Shown here: piece by piece, positions 34,011-40,463 of the stretch | How the letters are laid out: every line of letters begins with the position of its first letter | How positions within the stretch are numbered: position 1 is the first letter of the stretch | Assembly: GCA_030145345.1 (NCBI GenBank) | Contig: JAQYVT010000015.1 | Location: 1-44,186 of the forward strand | Length of the DNA: 44,186 nucleotides | DNA from: Desulfobacterales bacterium | GTDB taxonomy: Bacteria; Desulfobacterota; Desulfobacteria; Desulfobacterales; UBA11574 | Reading direction: 5' to 3' | Notes under the pieces: model-generated | Database searches by the model: none | What the model was told of the DNA's origin: nothing | What the model saw: only the letters and a program-made list of their open reading frames with translations | Made by a program: the position numbers and the translations under genes

Positions 34011-34256
34011 CTATTTTTTCTTTTTTAATTGAATTCGATAAAAATAATCCCCTTCCTCAACAACATCTAAAAAAATCAACTCATACGCATCGTCCGGCAA
34101 AACTTTGAATAAATCGCTGCGAGTATCTAAATTGCTCCCAAGTATTTCTAAAACTTCACTCGGTTTCATTTCTCTAAATGTCTGAATCAATTTCAACAGA
34201 GAAATGGAAGTGATCGATCCTCTGCAATCGAGGATATGATCCGCTTTACGCTTCAA
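34011..34256 (-). CDS. TusA-like protein lacking the catalytic CPxP Cys
   Basis: The chosen start is TTG at 34254-34256, nine bases after a perfect AAGGAG. Upstream ATGs in frame lie inside or before the sigma-54 promoter and cannot be in the transcript. The 81-residue product has the TusA/SirA fold pattern: ILDCRG strand, a helix SLLKLIQTFREMKPSEVLEIL, then DLFKVLPDDAYELIFLDVVEEGDYFYRIQL. Where TusA has CPxP the sequence is TSIS. The only Cys is in LDCRG, four residues earlier, so classical sulfur relay is unlikely. Such proteins often accompany Hdr and sulfur-handling genes. It is the first gene of the HdrCB-MetF operon, ten bases before it. Confidence 0.75.
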   Translation of the reverse strand: MKRKADHILDCRGSITSISLLKLIQTFREMKPSEVLEILGSNLDTRSDLFKVLPDDAYELIFLDVVEEGDYFYRIQLKKKK

Positions 34257-34301
34257 ACTTTGAATACTCCTTGATTGTTTTCCGGTTTTGTTCATGTTAA
34301 C

Positions 34302-34316
34302 GCAAAATGGGTGCCA
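34302..34316 (-). promoter_or_regulatory. Sigma-54 (-24/-12) promoter
   Basis: Minus strand TGGCAC-CCATT-TTGC matches the RpoN consensus TGGCACN5TTGC at every defined position, with the required 10 bases between GG and GC. Transcription would begin near 34290, 34 bases before the TTG start of the TusA-like gene. It would drive the whole HdrCB-MetF-HdrA-MvhD-MetVF operon. Confidence 0.8.
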
Positions 34317-34424
34317 CATTAAAATGGGTTGATTTTCTGATGGCTGTTTTCTTCAATATCCCTTTATCTTCGCCGGTTTCAGGAAAAAGGCATAATAATG
34401 TCTCTTGTCATCAACCTGTTTAAA

Positions 34425-34463
34425 TGTTAAAAAATAAAATTTAACACCTATTAAAATTTAACA
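34425..34463. repeat. TTTAACA repeats, candidate activator binding sites
   Basis: TGTTAAA (34425-34431) faces TTTAACA (34440-34446), and a second direct TTTAACA is at 34457-34463, 17 bases from the first. They lie 109-160 bases upstream of the -24 element of the sigma-54 promoter, a usual distance for enhancer sites, and just before the activator gene itself. The AT-rich background lowers certainty. Confidence 0.45.
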
Positions 34464-34474
34464 GGGGAAATTTG

Positions 34475-35857
34475 ATGGTTGAAGATGAGTTGGACAGATA
34501 TTGGAAAACAGTCGTAAATACGATTCAAGACGGTATCATGATTGTGGATACGCATGGTCGCATCATCTCCGTTAATAAAGCCTTTGAAATTATTACCGGC
34601 TATTCAAAAGATGACATTATCGGAAAAACTTGTGACGTGTTAAACTGTAATTTGTTTGTAATGGCCCGTAAAAATAAAGGGGATCAATGGTGTGTATTGT
34701 TTGATACCGGAACCATGGATCGACGACGGTGCACGCTGGAAAAAAAAGACGGAACCCTTATTCATACGTTAAAAAATGCTTCTATCCTTCATGATGCCAA
34801 AGGCAAGCTGATCGGTGCTGTTGAAACCATCGCCGATATTACTGAAATTATTGAAAAAGACAACCAGATTGCAGCATTTCGCCGGGAGCTCAGATCAAAA
34901 GACGGTTTTCATGGAATCATCGGTGTTTCTTATCCCATGCGCCAGGTATTCGATTTGATCGAAAATGCCGCCCAATCTGATGCGCCGGTGATTATATATG
35001 GTGAAAGCGGGACTGGAAAAGAATTGGTTAGTCAAGCGATACACGAGATTAGTGATCGCAAGAAAGGCGCCCTTGTTAAGGTCAATTGCGCAGCATTGAC
35101 GGAATCGCTTCTTGAAAGTGAACTTTTTGGACATGTGAAAGGCGCATTTACAGGTGCATATAAAAACAGGGAAGGCCGGTTTGAAAAGGCCCATGGCGGC
35201 AATATTTTTCTTGATGAAATTGGTGATTTACCACTTTCTACACAGGTAAAACTTTTACGTGTGATTGAAGACAAAATGATAGAGCGTGTGGGCGACAGTC
35301 AATCCATTCCTGTTGATGTTCGAATTATTTCAGCAACCAACAGGAATTTGACAAAGCTGGTGGATGAAGGTGTTATCCGGAAAGATTTTTATTTTAGAAT
35401 TAATGTCATCCCCATCAACCTGCCGCCCTTGAGAGAAAGATTAGAGGACATTCCCCTTTTAGCTGAATTCTTTTTTCGTAAAAATCAACTTAAAAGTGGT
35501 AAAAATATACAGGGCATAAACAATGATACAATGGACGCTTTGGTGAATTACTGGTGGCCCGGCAATGTGAGAGAATTGAAAGGCGCTTTTGAATACGCGT
35601 TTGTCACTTGCCAGGAAACCATGATCAAACCAAATCACCTGCCGCTAAACATCATTCATAAGAAAACATCCATAGAAGCTGGCAAGAAACCGTCTTTTAA
35701 CCGGGAAGAAATAAAGAAAATTGAACTTATAGAAACCCTTAAAAAAACCAATGGGAATCAGTCAGAAGCAGCCAGAATTCTTGGCGTTACACGGGTGACC
35801 ATCTGGAACAGGATGAAGCGGTTCGGTTTATATCCTGATCGGAAAAACCCGTTATAA
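34475..35857 (+). CDS. Sigma-54-dependent transcriptional activator with PAS sensor
   Basis: The start is ATG 34475 (a TTG lies just before), behind AGGGGAAATTTG, giving 460 residues. An N-terminal PAS domain (DGIMIVDTHGRIISVNKAFEII; includes Cys in KTCDVLNCNLF) is followed by a short linker. The AAA+ domain comes next with Walker A GESGTGKELVSQAIH, the sigma-54 contact loop GAFTGAYKNREGRFE, Walker B GGNIFLDEIGDLP and the R-finger region. A Fis-type HTH lies at the C-terminus (NQSEAARILGVTRVTIWNRMKRFG). It is divergent from the sigma-54 operon and the obvious candidate to activate it. PAS-bound ligand or redox state, perhaps via the Cys pair, could be the signal. Confidence 0.95.
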   Translation: MVEDELDRYWKTVVNTIQDGIMIVDTHGRIISVNKAFEIITGYSKDDIIGKTCDVLNCNLFVMARKNKGDQWCVLFDTGTMDRRRCTLEKKDGTLIHTLKNASILHDAKGKLIGAVETIADITEIIEKDNQIAAFRRELRSKDGFHGIIGVSYPMRQVFDLIENAAQSDAPVIIYGESGTGKELVSQAIHEISDRKKGALVKVNCAALTESLLESELFGHVKGAFTGAYKNREGRFEKAHGGNIFLDEIGDLPLSTQVKLLRVIEDKMIERVGDSQSIPVDVRIISATNRNLTKLVDEGVIRKDFYFRINVIPINLPPLRERLEDIPLLAEFFFRKNQLKSGKNIQGINNDTMDALVNYWWPGNVRELKGAFEYAFVTCQETMIKPNHLPLNIIHKKTSIEAGKKPSFNREEIKKIELIETLKKTNGNQSEAARILGVTRVTIWNRMKRFGLYPDRKNPL

Positions 35858-35869
35858 TAATCTTTTATC

Positions 35870-36046
35870 TCATAATCTAAAGAACCTTTCCGCATTTTTC
35901 GTTACAATACCGGCATTCATCCGTTTAACACCTGCCTTTACCGCATTTTCAACCGCCCTTTCCGAAAGTTCGATTTCGCTCAAATGAACATGCCCGTCGA
36001 TCAGGCCTGTTTGATGTTTTGTGTGATCGAAATTATTAAAATTCAT
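35870..36046 (-). CDS. Small protein with amidohydrolase-like DGHVHL motif, possible remnant
   Basis: This 58-residue minus-strand ORF starts at an ATG preceded by TGAGG five bases upstream. It reads GLIDGHVHLSEIELSER, AVENAVKAGVKRMNAG and IVTKNAERFFRL. DGHVHL resembles the first metal-binding motif of amidohydrolases, and the ending resembles their helix after it, but the protein is far too short for an enzyme. It may be a truncated remnant or a small independent protein. It has the same orientation as the scaffold gene 36695-37240 but is separated from it by a plus-strand gene. Confidence 0.4.
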   Translation of the reverse strand: MNFNNFDHTKHQTGLIDGHVHLSEIELSERAVENAVKAGVKRMNAGIVTKNAERFFRL

Positions 36047-36206
36047 TCAAGCCTCAGGATTCATTTTATGTTCCGGTCTAATCGGAGATTCAACGTTATA
36101 TTTTTTCTTTATCTTATCATCAATAATATATAAGGTCGACCATTGATCTTATTGAACCCATTACGGTTAAAGCGTATCTGAAATTATTTTAAATACAGGG
36201 GGAATC

Positions 36207-36677
36207 ATGATCGAAATTAAAATCCCGGGGCATAAAATACTGGAGCTTGAACACCTCGTCCTGGACTACAACGGCACCATCGCATTTGACGGTGCTTTGA
36301 TTGACGGTGTCAAGGCGTCATTGGCCGAACTTTCACACATGCTAACCGTCCATGTTATCACCGCCGATACATTCGGCAGTGTCAAAAAAGCGCTGAAAGA
36401 TATCGATTGCAATCTGGCCCTCATACCCTTGGACCGTCAGGATGCTGCTAAGCTGGAATATGTAAAAAAACTCGGATGTGAAAAAACCGTGAGCATGGGC
36501 AATGGGGTCAACGACCGGTTGATGCTCCGAGGGTCGGCCCTGGGCGTGGCGGTTATTCAAGGAGAAGGGGCAGCCTATCAAACCCTGGCTTCGGCGGATA
36601 TCGTGTGTACGGACATTCAATCCGCTCTGTCACTTTTGAACCATCCATTGCGGCTGATCGCCACGTTGAGATCTTGA
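36207..36677 (+). CDS. HAD-family hydrolase, soluble P-type-ATPase-like
   Basis: This 156-residue HAD core without a cap domain has motif I as LVLDYNGTIAFDG (DYNGT, nucleophile Asp near residue 19), motif II VITADTFGS with Thr, and motif III/IV SMGNGVNDRLMLRGSALGVAV, similar to the P-domain of metal P-type ATPases (GDGxND). It matches the COG4087 group of stand-alone ATPase-like phosphatases found in anaerobes. The substrate is unknown; the Asn in place of the second Asp of DxDGT is normal for that group. ATG follows ACAGGGGGAATC. It ends 17 bases from the convergent scaffold gene. Confidence 0.85.
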   Translation: MIEIKIPGHKILELEHLVLDYNGTIAFDGALIDGVKASLAELSHMLTVHVITADTFGSVKKALKDIDCNLALIPLDRQDAAKLEYVKKLGCEKTVSMGNGVNDRLMLRGSALGVAVIQGEGAAYQTLASADIVCTDIQSALSLLNHPLRLIATLRS

Positions 36678-36694
36678 TGAAAACGGTATAAAAA

Positions 36695-37240
36695 TTACTC
36701 TTTGTTAATCGCAGATGAGATCATATCACTCTTGCAGCAATCCAGCGGAGCAGAACAGACCGACTGACATCCCACTTCTTTGAGATCGCTGTGGCCGTTT
36801 TTGTATTCATCGATGGCCTTGTGCAGAGCTTTCACCGCAAGCTGTATGCAGTGGTGTTTTTTGGCGGGAAGATCGACAAGCTGATTGAAAACATGGCCGT
36901 CATTAAGGGTTCTGGCCTGTTCGAGACTTTTACCTTTGACGATATCGACCGTCGCCATGGCAGCGGAGATCGCGCCCGGACAGCCAAGGATCTGATATCT
37001 GATATCGGTAATTTTATCCTGATCGATTTTTAGGTAGATTTTCGCGGTGTCTCCGCACGAACCAATCATATCGGATACCTGGTCCGCATCGGGCAGACTG
37101 CCCATATACGGTTTTTCCATGTAATATTTAATGGCTTTGTCCGAGTATCCGCAATCGGAGAGCATCTTGCATTCGTCCGCGGTATCTTTTTCAAATAAAC
37201 TTTTAGACGGATCTTTCTTTTCACTATTTAAGGAATACAT
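36695..37240 (-). CDS. IscU/NifU-like Fe-S scaffold with extra C-terminal Cys
   Basis: I start at the ATG 37238-37240, behind AGGGGGTCGTTA; an upstream start would add a spurious hydrophobic leader. The 181-residue product has YSDKAIKYYMEKPYMGSLPD, MIGSCGDTAKIYLKI, ILGCPGAISAAMA and KKHHCIQLAVKAL, the three scaffold cysteines of IscU plus the Asp of CGD. A tail CQSVCSAPLDCC adds four more cysteines, absent from typical IscU, and an N-terminal extension has CKMLSDCGYS. No IscS, HscA or HscB gene is nearby. It is one of three divergent IscU-like genes in the last 8 kb and may be used for a special cluster or metal. Confidence 0.85.
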   Translation of the reverse strand: MYSLNSEKKDPSKSLFEKDTADECKMLSDCGYSDKAIKYYMEKPYMGSLPDADQVSDMIGSCGDTAKIYLKIDQDKITDIRYQILGCPGAISAAMATVDIVKGKSLEQARTLNDGHVFNQLVDLPAKKHHCIQLAVKALHKAIDEYKNGHSDLKEVGCQSVCSAPLDCCKSDMISSAINKE

Positions 37241-37567
37241 TAACGACCCCCTGATGGTAATATCAATATTAAAAAATTCCGCAGCAAGGATAGAAATAAA
37301 AACTTCGGATGTCAAGTCAGTATATTGTATGTTTTGAGATAATTATACTTATTCATAAAGGGCTTCTTATCTCCTTGACATATACATCTGATTCTCCTAC
37401 GTTTCTTTTTTAAAAAGGTCCATTTTAATGAACTTTATGGTGTGGAATTCCTTTTAATTTACACCGGTCAAGCGCCCTGACCGTCCGGCGAGAGCGTTTC
37501 GATCGGGCACCATATCGTATTGCGAAAACCTGGTTTAGGTATAATTTTAATCATCCGGGAGGTGTAA
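37241..37567. other. Divergent intergenic region
   Basis: These 327 bases lie between the minus-strand scaffold gene and the plus-strand receiver gene and contain no credible ORF. A perfect TATAAT occurs at 37542-37547 before the receiver gene, but its -35 (TTGCGA) is only 14 bases away. A small GGTCA/TGACC hairpin is near 37467-37483. Confidence 0.4.
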
Positions 37568-37954
37568 ATGATTCAATTATTGTTGGTTACACCTGACAAA
37601 GCGCCTTTTAATGAATTTGCTTTGGCTCTGGCACACAATGACGATGTTGAGCTGTCCTGGGCCGAGACCGGCCAAAGGGCCTTGGATATGGTATCCGGTA
37701 CGCCCCTCGATCTGGTTATCGTCGATGAAAAACTTGGCGATATGACCGGCATCGAATTTATAGAAACGCTGGTTTCGGTAAACCCGATGATCAACTGTGC
37801 AGCGGTAAGTCCGCTGCCGTCTGACGAATTCCATGAGGTTAGCGAAGGGTTGGGAATTTTGGCACAGTTGCCCGTCCAACCCGGGGCAAAAGATGCAGAG
37901 GATTTGTTGAAGCTCTTTAACCATCTGAAAGAACTCCTACAACCCAAAACTTAA
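37568..37954 (+). CDS. Receiver-domain protein, partly degenerate
   Basis: This 128-residue CheY-like fold has the phospho-acceptor Asp53 in LVIVDEKLGDMTGIEF and a single acidic residue (LLLVTPDKAP) where receivers usually have two. The conserved Lys position near residue 104 reads QLPVQPGAK, so the Lys is missing or shifted. Phosphorylation may be impaired, making it a pseudo-receiver. No kinase gene is adjacent. ATG follows GGGAGGTGTAA, a strong ribosome binding site. It may be the upstream neighbour, not part, of the DUF5320/NifX cluster, being separated by 382 bases. Confidence 0.8.
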   Translation: MIQLLLVTPDKAPFNEFALALAHNDDVELSWAETGQRALDMVSGTPLDLVIVDEKLGDMTGIEFIETLVSVNPMINCAAVSPLPSDEFHEVSEGLGILAQLPVQPGAKDAEDLLKLFNHLKELLQPKT

Positions 37955-38155
37955 ACGGTAATTGAGCGCAAAAAAAATGAGATAAAACGTTTCAATGGGC
38001 GCTCCAAGAGATTTTCCTTTGGACAGCTGCCTGTACACATGTAACACGATTGTTAAAAATCACCGCTAAATCATTGCCAAATAACAATCCCACCCTTTAA
38101 GCGTTTCATCCGAGCACATCATAGAAATCTGGAAGGATCCCTCCCGGCGAAATTA

Positions 38156-38172
38156 TTTTGAGCAAAAGCCCA
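38156..38172 (+). promoter_or_regulatory. Regulator-site copy 1: TTTTGAGC-N4-GCCCA
   Basis: TTTTGAGCAAAAGCCCA lies nine bases upstream of the -35 box. It is identical, outside the central four bases, to the reverse complement of 38211-38227. Two matching 17-base sites on opposite strands around one promoter indicate a specific DNA-binding protein. Confidence 0.55.
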
Positions 38173-38180
38173 AAAAAATC

Positions 38181-38208
38181 TTGACAAAAGGATCTGTTGT
38201 CATATTAT
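38181..38208 (+). promoter_or_regulatory. Sigma-70 promoter of the DUF5320/NifX/Mrp cluster
   Basis: Perfect TTGACA (38181-38186), a 16-base spacer and TATTAT (38203-38208). Transcription would begin around 38216, inside the second motif copy, about 120 bases before the first start codon. Confidence 0.65.
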
Positions 38209-38210
38209 TA

Positions 38211-38227
38211 TGGGCATAAGCTCAAAA
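38211..38227 (-). promoter_or_regulatory. Regulator-site copy 2, inverted, over the transcription start
   Basis: TGGGC-ATAA-GCTCAAAA is the reverse complement of TTTTGAGC-TTAT-GCCCA. It begins three bases after the -10 box, so a bound protein would block initiation. TTATGGGCATAA (38208-38219) is also a small palindrome by itself. Confidence 0.55.
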
Positions 38228-38336
38228 CTTGTCGTCTCAGACCGATAAAATTTAATTGTATCTGAAGCTCGATTGAAAGAGCTAAACTGTTTCAAAAATA
38301 TTGAACGGCGAGATTTTTCAAAGGGAGGTGAAGATT

Positions 38337-38543
38337 ATGCCAAGAGGAGATGGCACAGGGCCACAGGGTCAGGGGCCAAGGAAGGGAAAAAGTCAAGCCG
38401 GATGTAAATTCGGCAAGGAAGGCAGAGGATCAGGCAGGAATTCCGGACAAGGTATAGGAAGTGGCAAAGGTAGAGGACAGGGCCGGGACAAAGTCGGTGG
38501 AAAAGGCTTGGGTAAAGGCGGATCCCAGAAAAGTCGAAACTGA
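38337..38543 (+). CDS. DUF5320-family small basic Gly-rich protein
   Basis: The start is ATG 38337, eight bases after AAAGGGAGGTG. The 68-residue protein begins MPRGDGTGPQGQGPRKGKSQ, the signature opening of DUF5320, and continues as a Gly/Lys/Arg-rich low-complexity tail (GKGRGQGRDKVGGKGLGKGG). One Cys (AGCKFG). The function of the family is unknown; it is usually found next to NifX-like and Mrp-type genes, as here. It is the first gene of the cluster. Positive charge could allow nucleic acid or metal-oxyanion contact, but that is speculation. Confidence 0.75.
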   Translation: MPRGDGTGPQGQGPRKGKSQAGCKFGKEGRGSGRNSGQGIGSGKGRGQGRDKVGGKGLGKGGSQKSRN

Positions 38544-38642
38544 AGATAAAACGGATACGCATACGTTATGAAAATATAAGTTTTCAATAACATCCATGAA
38601 GCTACTCAAAGTAGTTTGAACGTACAAAAGGAGATTAATCTT

Positions 38643-38960
38643 ATGCCAGGATTTGACAGAAGCGGTCCAATGGGAGCCGGTCCGATGACCGGCGGACGAA
38701 GAGGTCTTTGCAATTCCGCAAATACTGGATACGATACCCGATTTGCCGGGATGTTCGGTTTTGGAAGAGGTATGGGACGCGGCCGTGGTATGGGTCGTGC
38801 ATTTGGCTGGAGGGGTTGGAATCGGCCTTCATATTATCCAGCATTTGAACAAAACTCTGAAGAGGAGCTGAATATGCTGAAGGCAGAGGCGAATTCCGTA
38901 AAAAACAGCCTCGATATGATTAACCGGAGAATTGCTGAGCTGGAAAAATCTTTCCAATAA
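38643..38960 (+). CDS. DUF5320-family protein with C-terminal coiled coil
   Basis: The start is ATG 38643, after AAAGGAGATTAATCTT. In this 105-residue product the N-terminus has the DUF5320 motif MPGFDRSGPMGAGPMTGGRR with one Cys (GLCNSAN). The middle is a Gly/Arg/Met repeat (FGFGRGMGRGRGMGRAFG). The last 30 residues form a short coiled coil (EELNMLKAEANSVKNSLDMI then NRRIAELEKSF). The same Gly-Met-Arg run plus coiled coil ends the NifX-like protein at 39788-40387, so the two may associate through these tails. Function unknown. Confidence 0.8.
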   Translation: MPGFDRSGPMGAGPMTGGRRGLCNSANTGYDTRFAGMFGFGRGMGRGRGMGRAFGWRGWNRPSYYPAFEQNSEEELNMLKAEANSVKNSLDMINRRIAELEKSFQ

Positions 38961-38980
38961 ATCGATTCAGCCTAAAAAAC

Positions 38981-39014
38981 GGGGGCTTGTATTTTGGGAA
39001 ACAGCCCCCTTTTA
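38981..39014 (+). terminator. Rho-independent terminator after the DUF5320 genes
   Basis: GGGGGCTTGT and ACAGCCCCC form a 9-bp stem with one bulged T and a 10-base loop, followed by TTTTAT. It would separate or attenuate the DUF5320 pair from the FmdB-like and later genes. Confidence 0.7.
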
Positions 39015-39075
39015 TCCTTTCACTATTTGAAGCGCTCAGTTTAGGTTTAAGTTTTATCAAATAAGGAGAATACCC

Positions 39076-39336
39076 ATGCCGATATTTGAATATCTTTGTC
39101 TTGACTGCGGAAAAACCAGCGAAATCCTTATGGTCGGTTCAGGAGATTCACCCCGATGCAATTCCTGTAAAAGTCATCACTTGAAAAAACTCCTTTCAGC
39201 CCATTCATCCATGTCCGGGCCCCTTAAACACAATATGCCCGGTCTGGGAGACACTGCATGCTGTGGATCGTCTCCGGGTGAAGCCGGCTGTGCAGGACCC
39301 GGCAGTTGCTGTGGAAAGAATTTGGATGGGGTGTAA
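39076..39336 (+). CDS. FmdB-type zinc-ribbon protein with Cys/Gly-rich tail
   Basis: This 86-residue protein has the FmdB/CxxC zinc-ribbon opening MPIFEYLCLDCGKTSEIL, then CNSCKSHHLKKLLSAHSS, two CxxC pairs that should bind Zn. The C-terminal part is rich in Cys and Gly (ACCGSSPGEAGCAGPGSCCG), common in FmdB-like proteins of sulfate reducers and possibly a second metal site. Such proteins were named as regulators, but a proven function is lacking. ATG follows AAGGAGAATACCC. Confidence 0.85.
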   Translation: MPIFEYLCLDCGKTSEILMVGSGDSPRCNSCKSHHLKKLLSAHSSMSGPLKHNMPGLGDTACCGSSPGEAGCAGPGSCCGKNLDGV

Positions 39337-39340
39337 AGAA

Positions 39341-39556
39341 ATGACTGAATCCAGAGATATGATTACGGTTCATGTGAATGTTGAAATCACTGCCGCATCG
39401 CTGCAAACAATTGTTGAAAATGTGAAACATATTGCGGGCCGTGATGAAAAGGGAGTGTACCGTGTGGATACCGCAGATAAAGTGAGTGAAATGATTTCGC
39501 GGTTTCTTCAGGACAACGACTTTGAAGGTTATGTTAAATATATTGAAAACTATTGA
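39341..39556 (+). CDS. Small protein of unknown function
   Basis: Starting at ATG 39341, four bases after the FmdB-like stop, this gives 71 residues; an in-frame ATG fifteen bases earlier overlaps that gene. I do not recognise the family. The sequence (MITVHVNVEITAASLQTIVE, YRVDTADKVSEMISRFLQ, DNDFEGYVKYIENY) predicts a beta strand followed by two helices and contains no Cys. Tight linkage to the FmdB-like gene suggests co-translation with it and a role in the same unnamed process. Confidence 0.55.
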   Translation: MTESRDMITVHVNVEITAASLQTIVENVKHIAGRDEKGVYRVDTADKVSEMISRFLQDNDFEGYVKYIENY

Positions 39557-39787
39557 AATTTATTCGTGGTCATGGAGGTTTTATCGGTTAACTCATTTAA
39601 ATTATTAAAGGAAAAGAGCTTCGTGGGGAAATATTCGGTATTCATCTCAACGAGGTCTCAAAATATATAGGAAATTTTATGCGTAACAATCAAATCCATA
39701 CAGAATGTAAAAACACCTCTGTGTATTATCCTGTCATAAACTCGAAGGACAAATGAAATGCTCACGTATGAATAGGAAAAAACAGAT

Positions 39788-40387
39788 ATGAAAATAGCAA
39801 TCACATCTACAGGCCCCACACTCGATGATCCGGTTGATCCACGTTTTGGCCGGTGCGCCTATTTTGTTATTGTGGAAACCAATGACATGAGTTTTGAGGC
39901 TTTTGATAACGAGAGTATCGCCTTGGGTGGAGGCGCCGGTATTCAATCGGCCCAGTTTGTGGCATCCAAGGAAGTAGATGCCGTAATAACGGGGAACTGC
40001 GGCCCCAAAGCGCTTCAAACCCTTTCTGCTGCCAAAGTTGAAATTTTTGTAGGGGAGTCCGGGACAGTCAGAGATGTCGTCGAAAAATACAAAAGGGGGG
40101 ATATTAAGTCTACAGACACGCCCAATGTCACCGATCACTATGGCATGGAAAGCGGCGCCGATATGAACCAAAGGATGGTAAAGGGCTGTGGCGGCGGTAT
40201 GGGCATGGGTCGTGGAATGGGCATGGGTCGTGGAATGGGCCGTTCAACATGGAACGTTTCTGGTCAGTCCGGCGCCACCATGTTATCAAAAGAGGAAAAG
40301 TTGGAGCGCCTTCAAGATCAGGCAAATGAATTGCGCCAGCAGATTGAAGACTTAGAATCAAGCATGAAGACCTTGAAAGAAAAATAA
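39788..40387 (+). CDS. NifX/NifB-like (dinitrogenase cofactor family) protein with coiled-coil tail
   Basis: In this 199-residue protein, residues 1-115 are the dinitrogenase iron-molybdenum cofactor-binding fold: MKIAITSTGPTLDDPVDPRFGRCAYFVIVE, AGIQSAQFVASKEVDAVITGNCGPKALQTL. Then comes a repeat CGGGMGMGRGMGMGRGMGRS and a coiled coil (KLERLQDQANELRQQIEDLE). No nitrogenase genes are near. In anaerobes such proteins usually accompany Mrp-type ATPases, as here, and may carry a metal or cluster. A similar Gly-Met-Arg plus coiled-coil tail is in the DUF5320 protein 38643-38960. The ATG has a weak AGGAAAAAACAGAT upstream. Confidence 0.88.
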   Translation: MKIAITSTGPTLDDPVDPRFGRCAYFVIVETNDMSFEAFDNESIALGGGAGIQSAQFVASKEVDAVITGNCGPKALQTLSAAKVEIFVGESGTVRDVVEKYKRGDIKSTDTPNVTDHYGMESGADMNQRMVKGCGGGMGMGRGMGMGRGMGRSTWNVSGQSGATMLSKEEKLERLQDQANELRQQIEDLESSMKTLKEK

Positions 40388-40463
40388 TGACCGTGTTTAT
40401 AAAATAAAAAACCCAAAAGCGTTCGCAAAAACATTTTGGAGTAAAAGCGAAGGATAATGATTG

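Larger units (their letters stand above)
37955..38336. other. Promoter region of the DUF5320/NifX/Mrp cluster
   Basis: These 382 bases have no credible ORF. The right part holds a well-formed sigma-70 promoter (38181-38208) flanked by two inverted copies of a 17-base motif. The left 200 bases show nothing I can assign. Confidence 0.5.

Noticed and set aside
34257-34319. Longer TusA-like protein starting at ATG 34319 or 34295
   Set aside because: Both ATGs lie within or before the sigma-54 promoter and lack ribosome binding sites; TTG 34256 has a perfect AAGGAG.
39734-40171. 145-residue minus-strand ORF antisense to the NifX-like gene
   Set aside because: The plus-strand frame has clear family motifs; the antisense product shows none.
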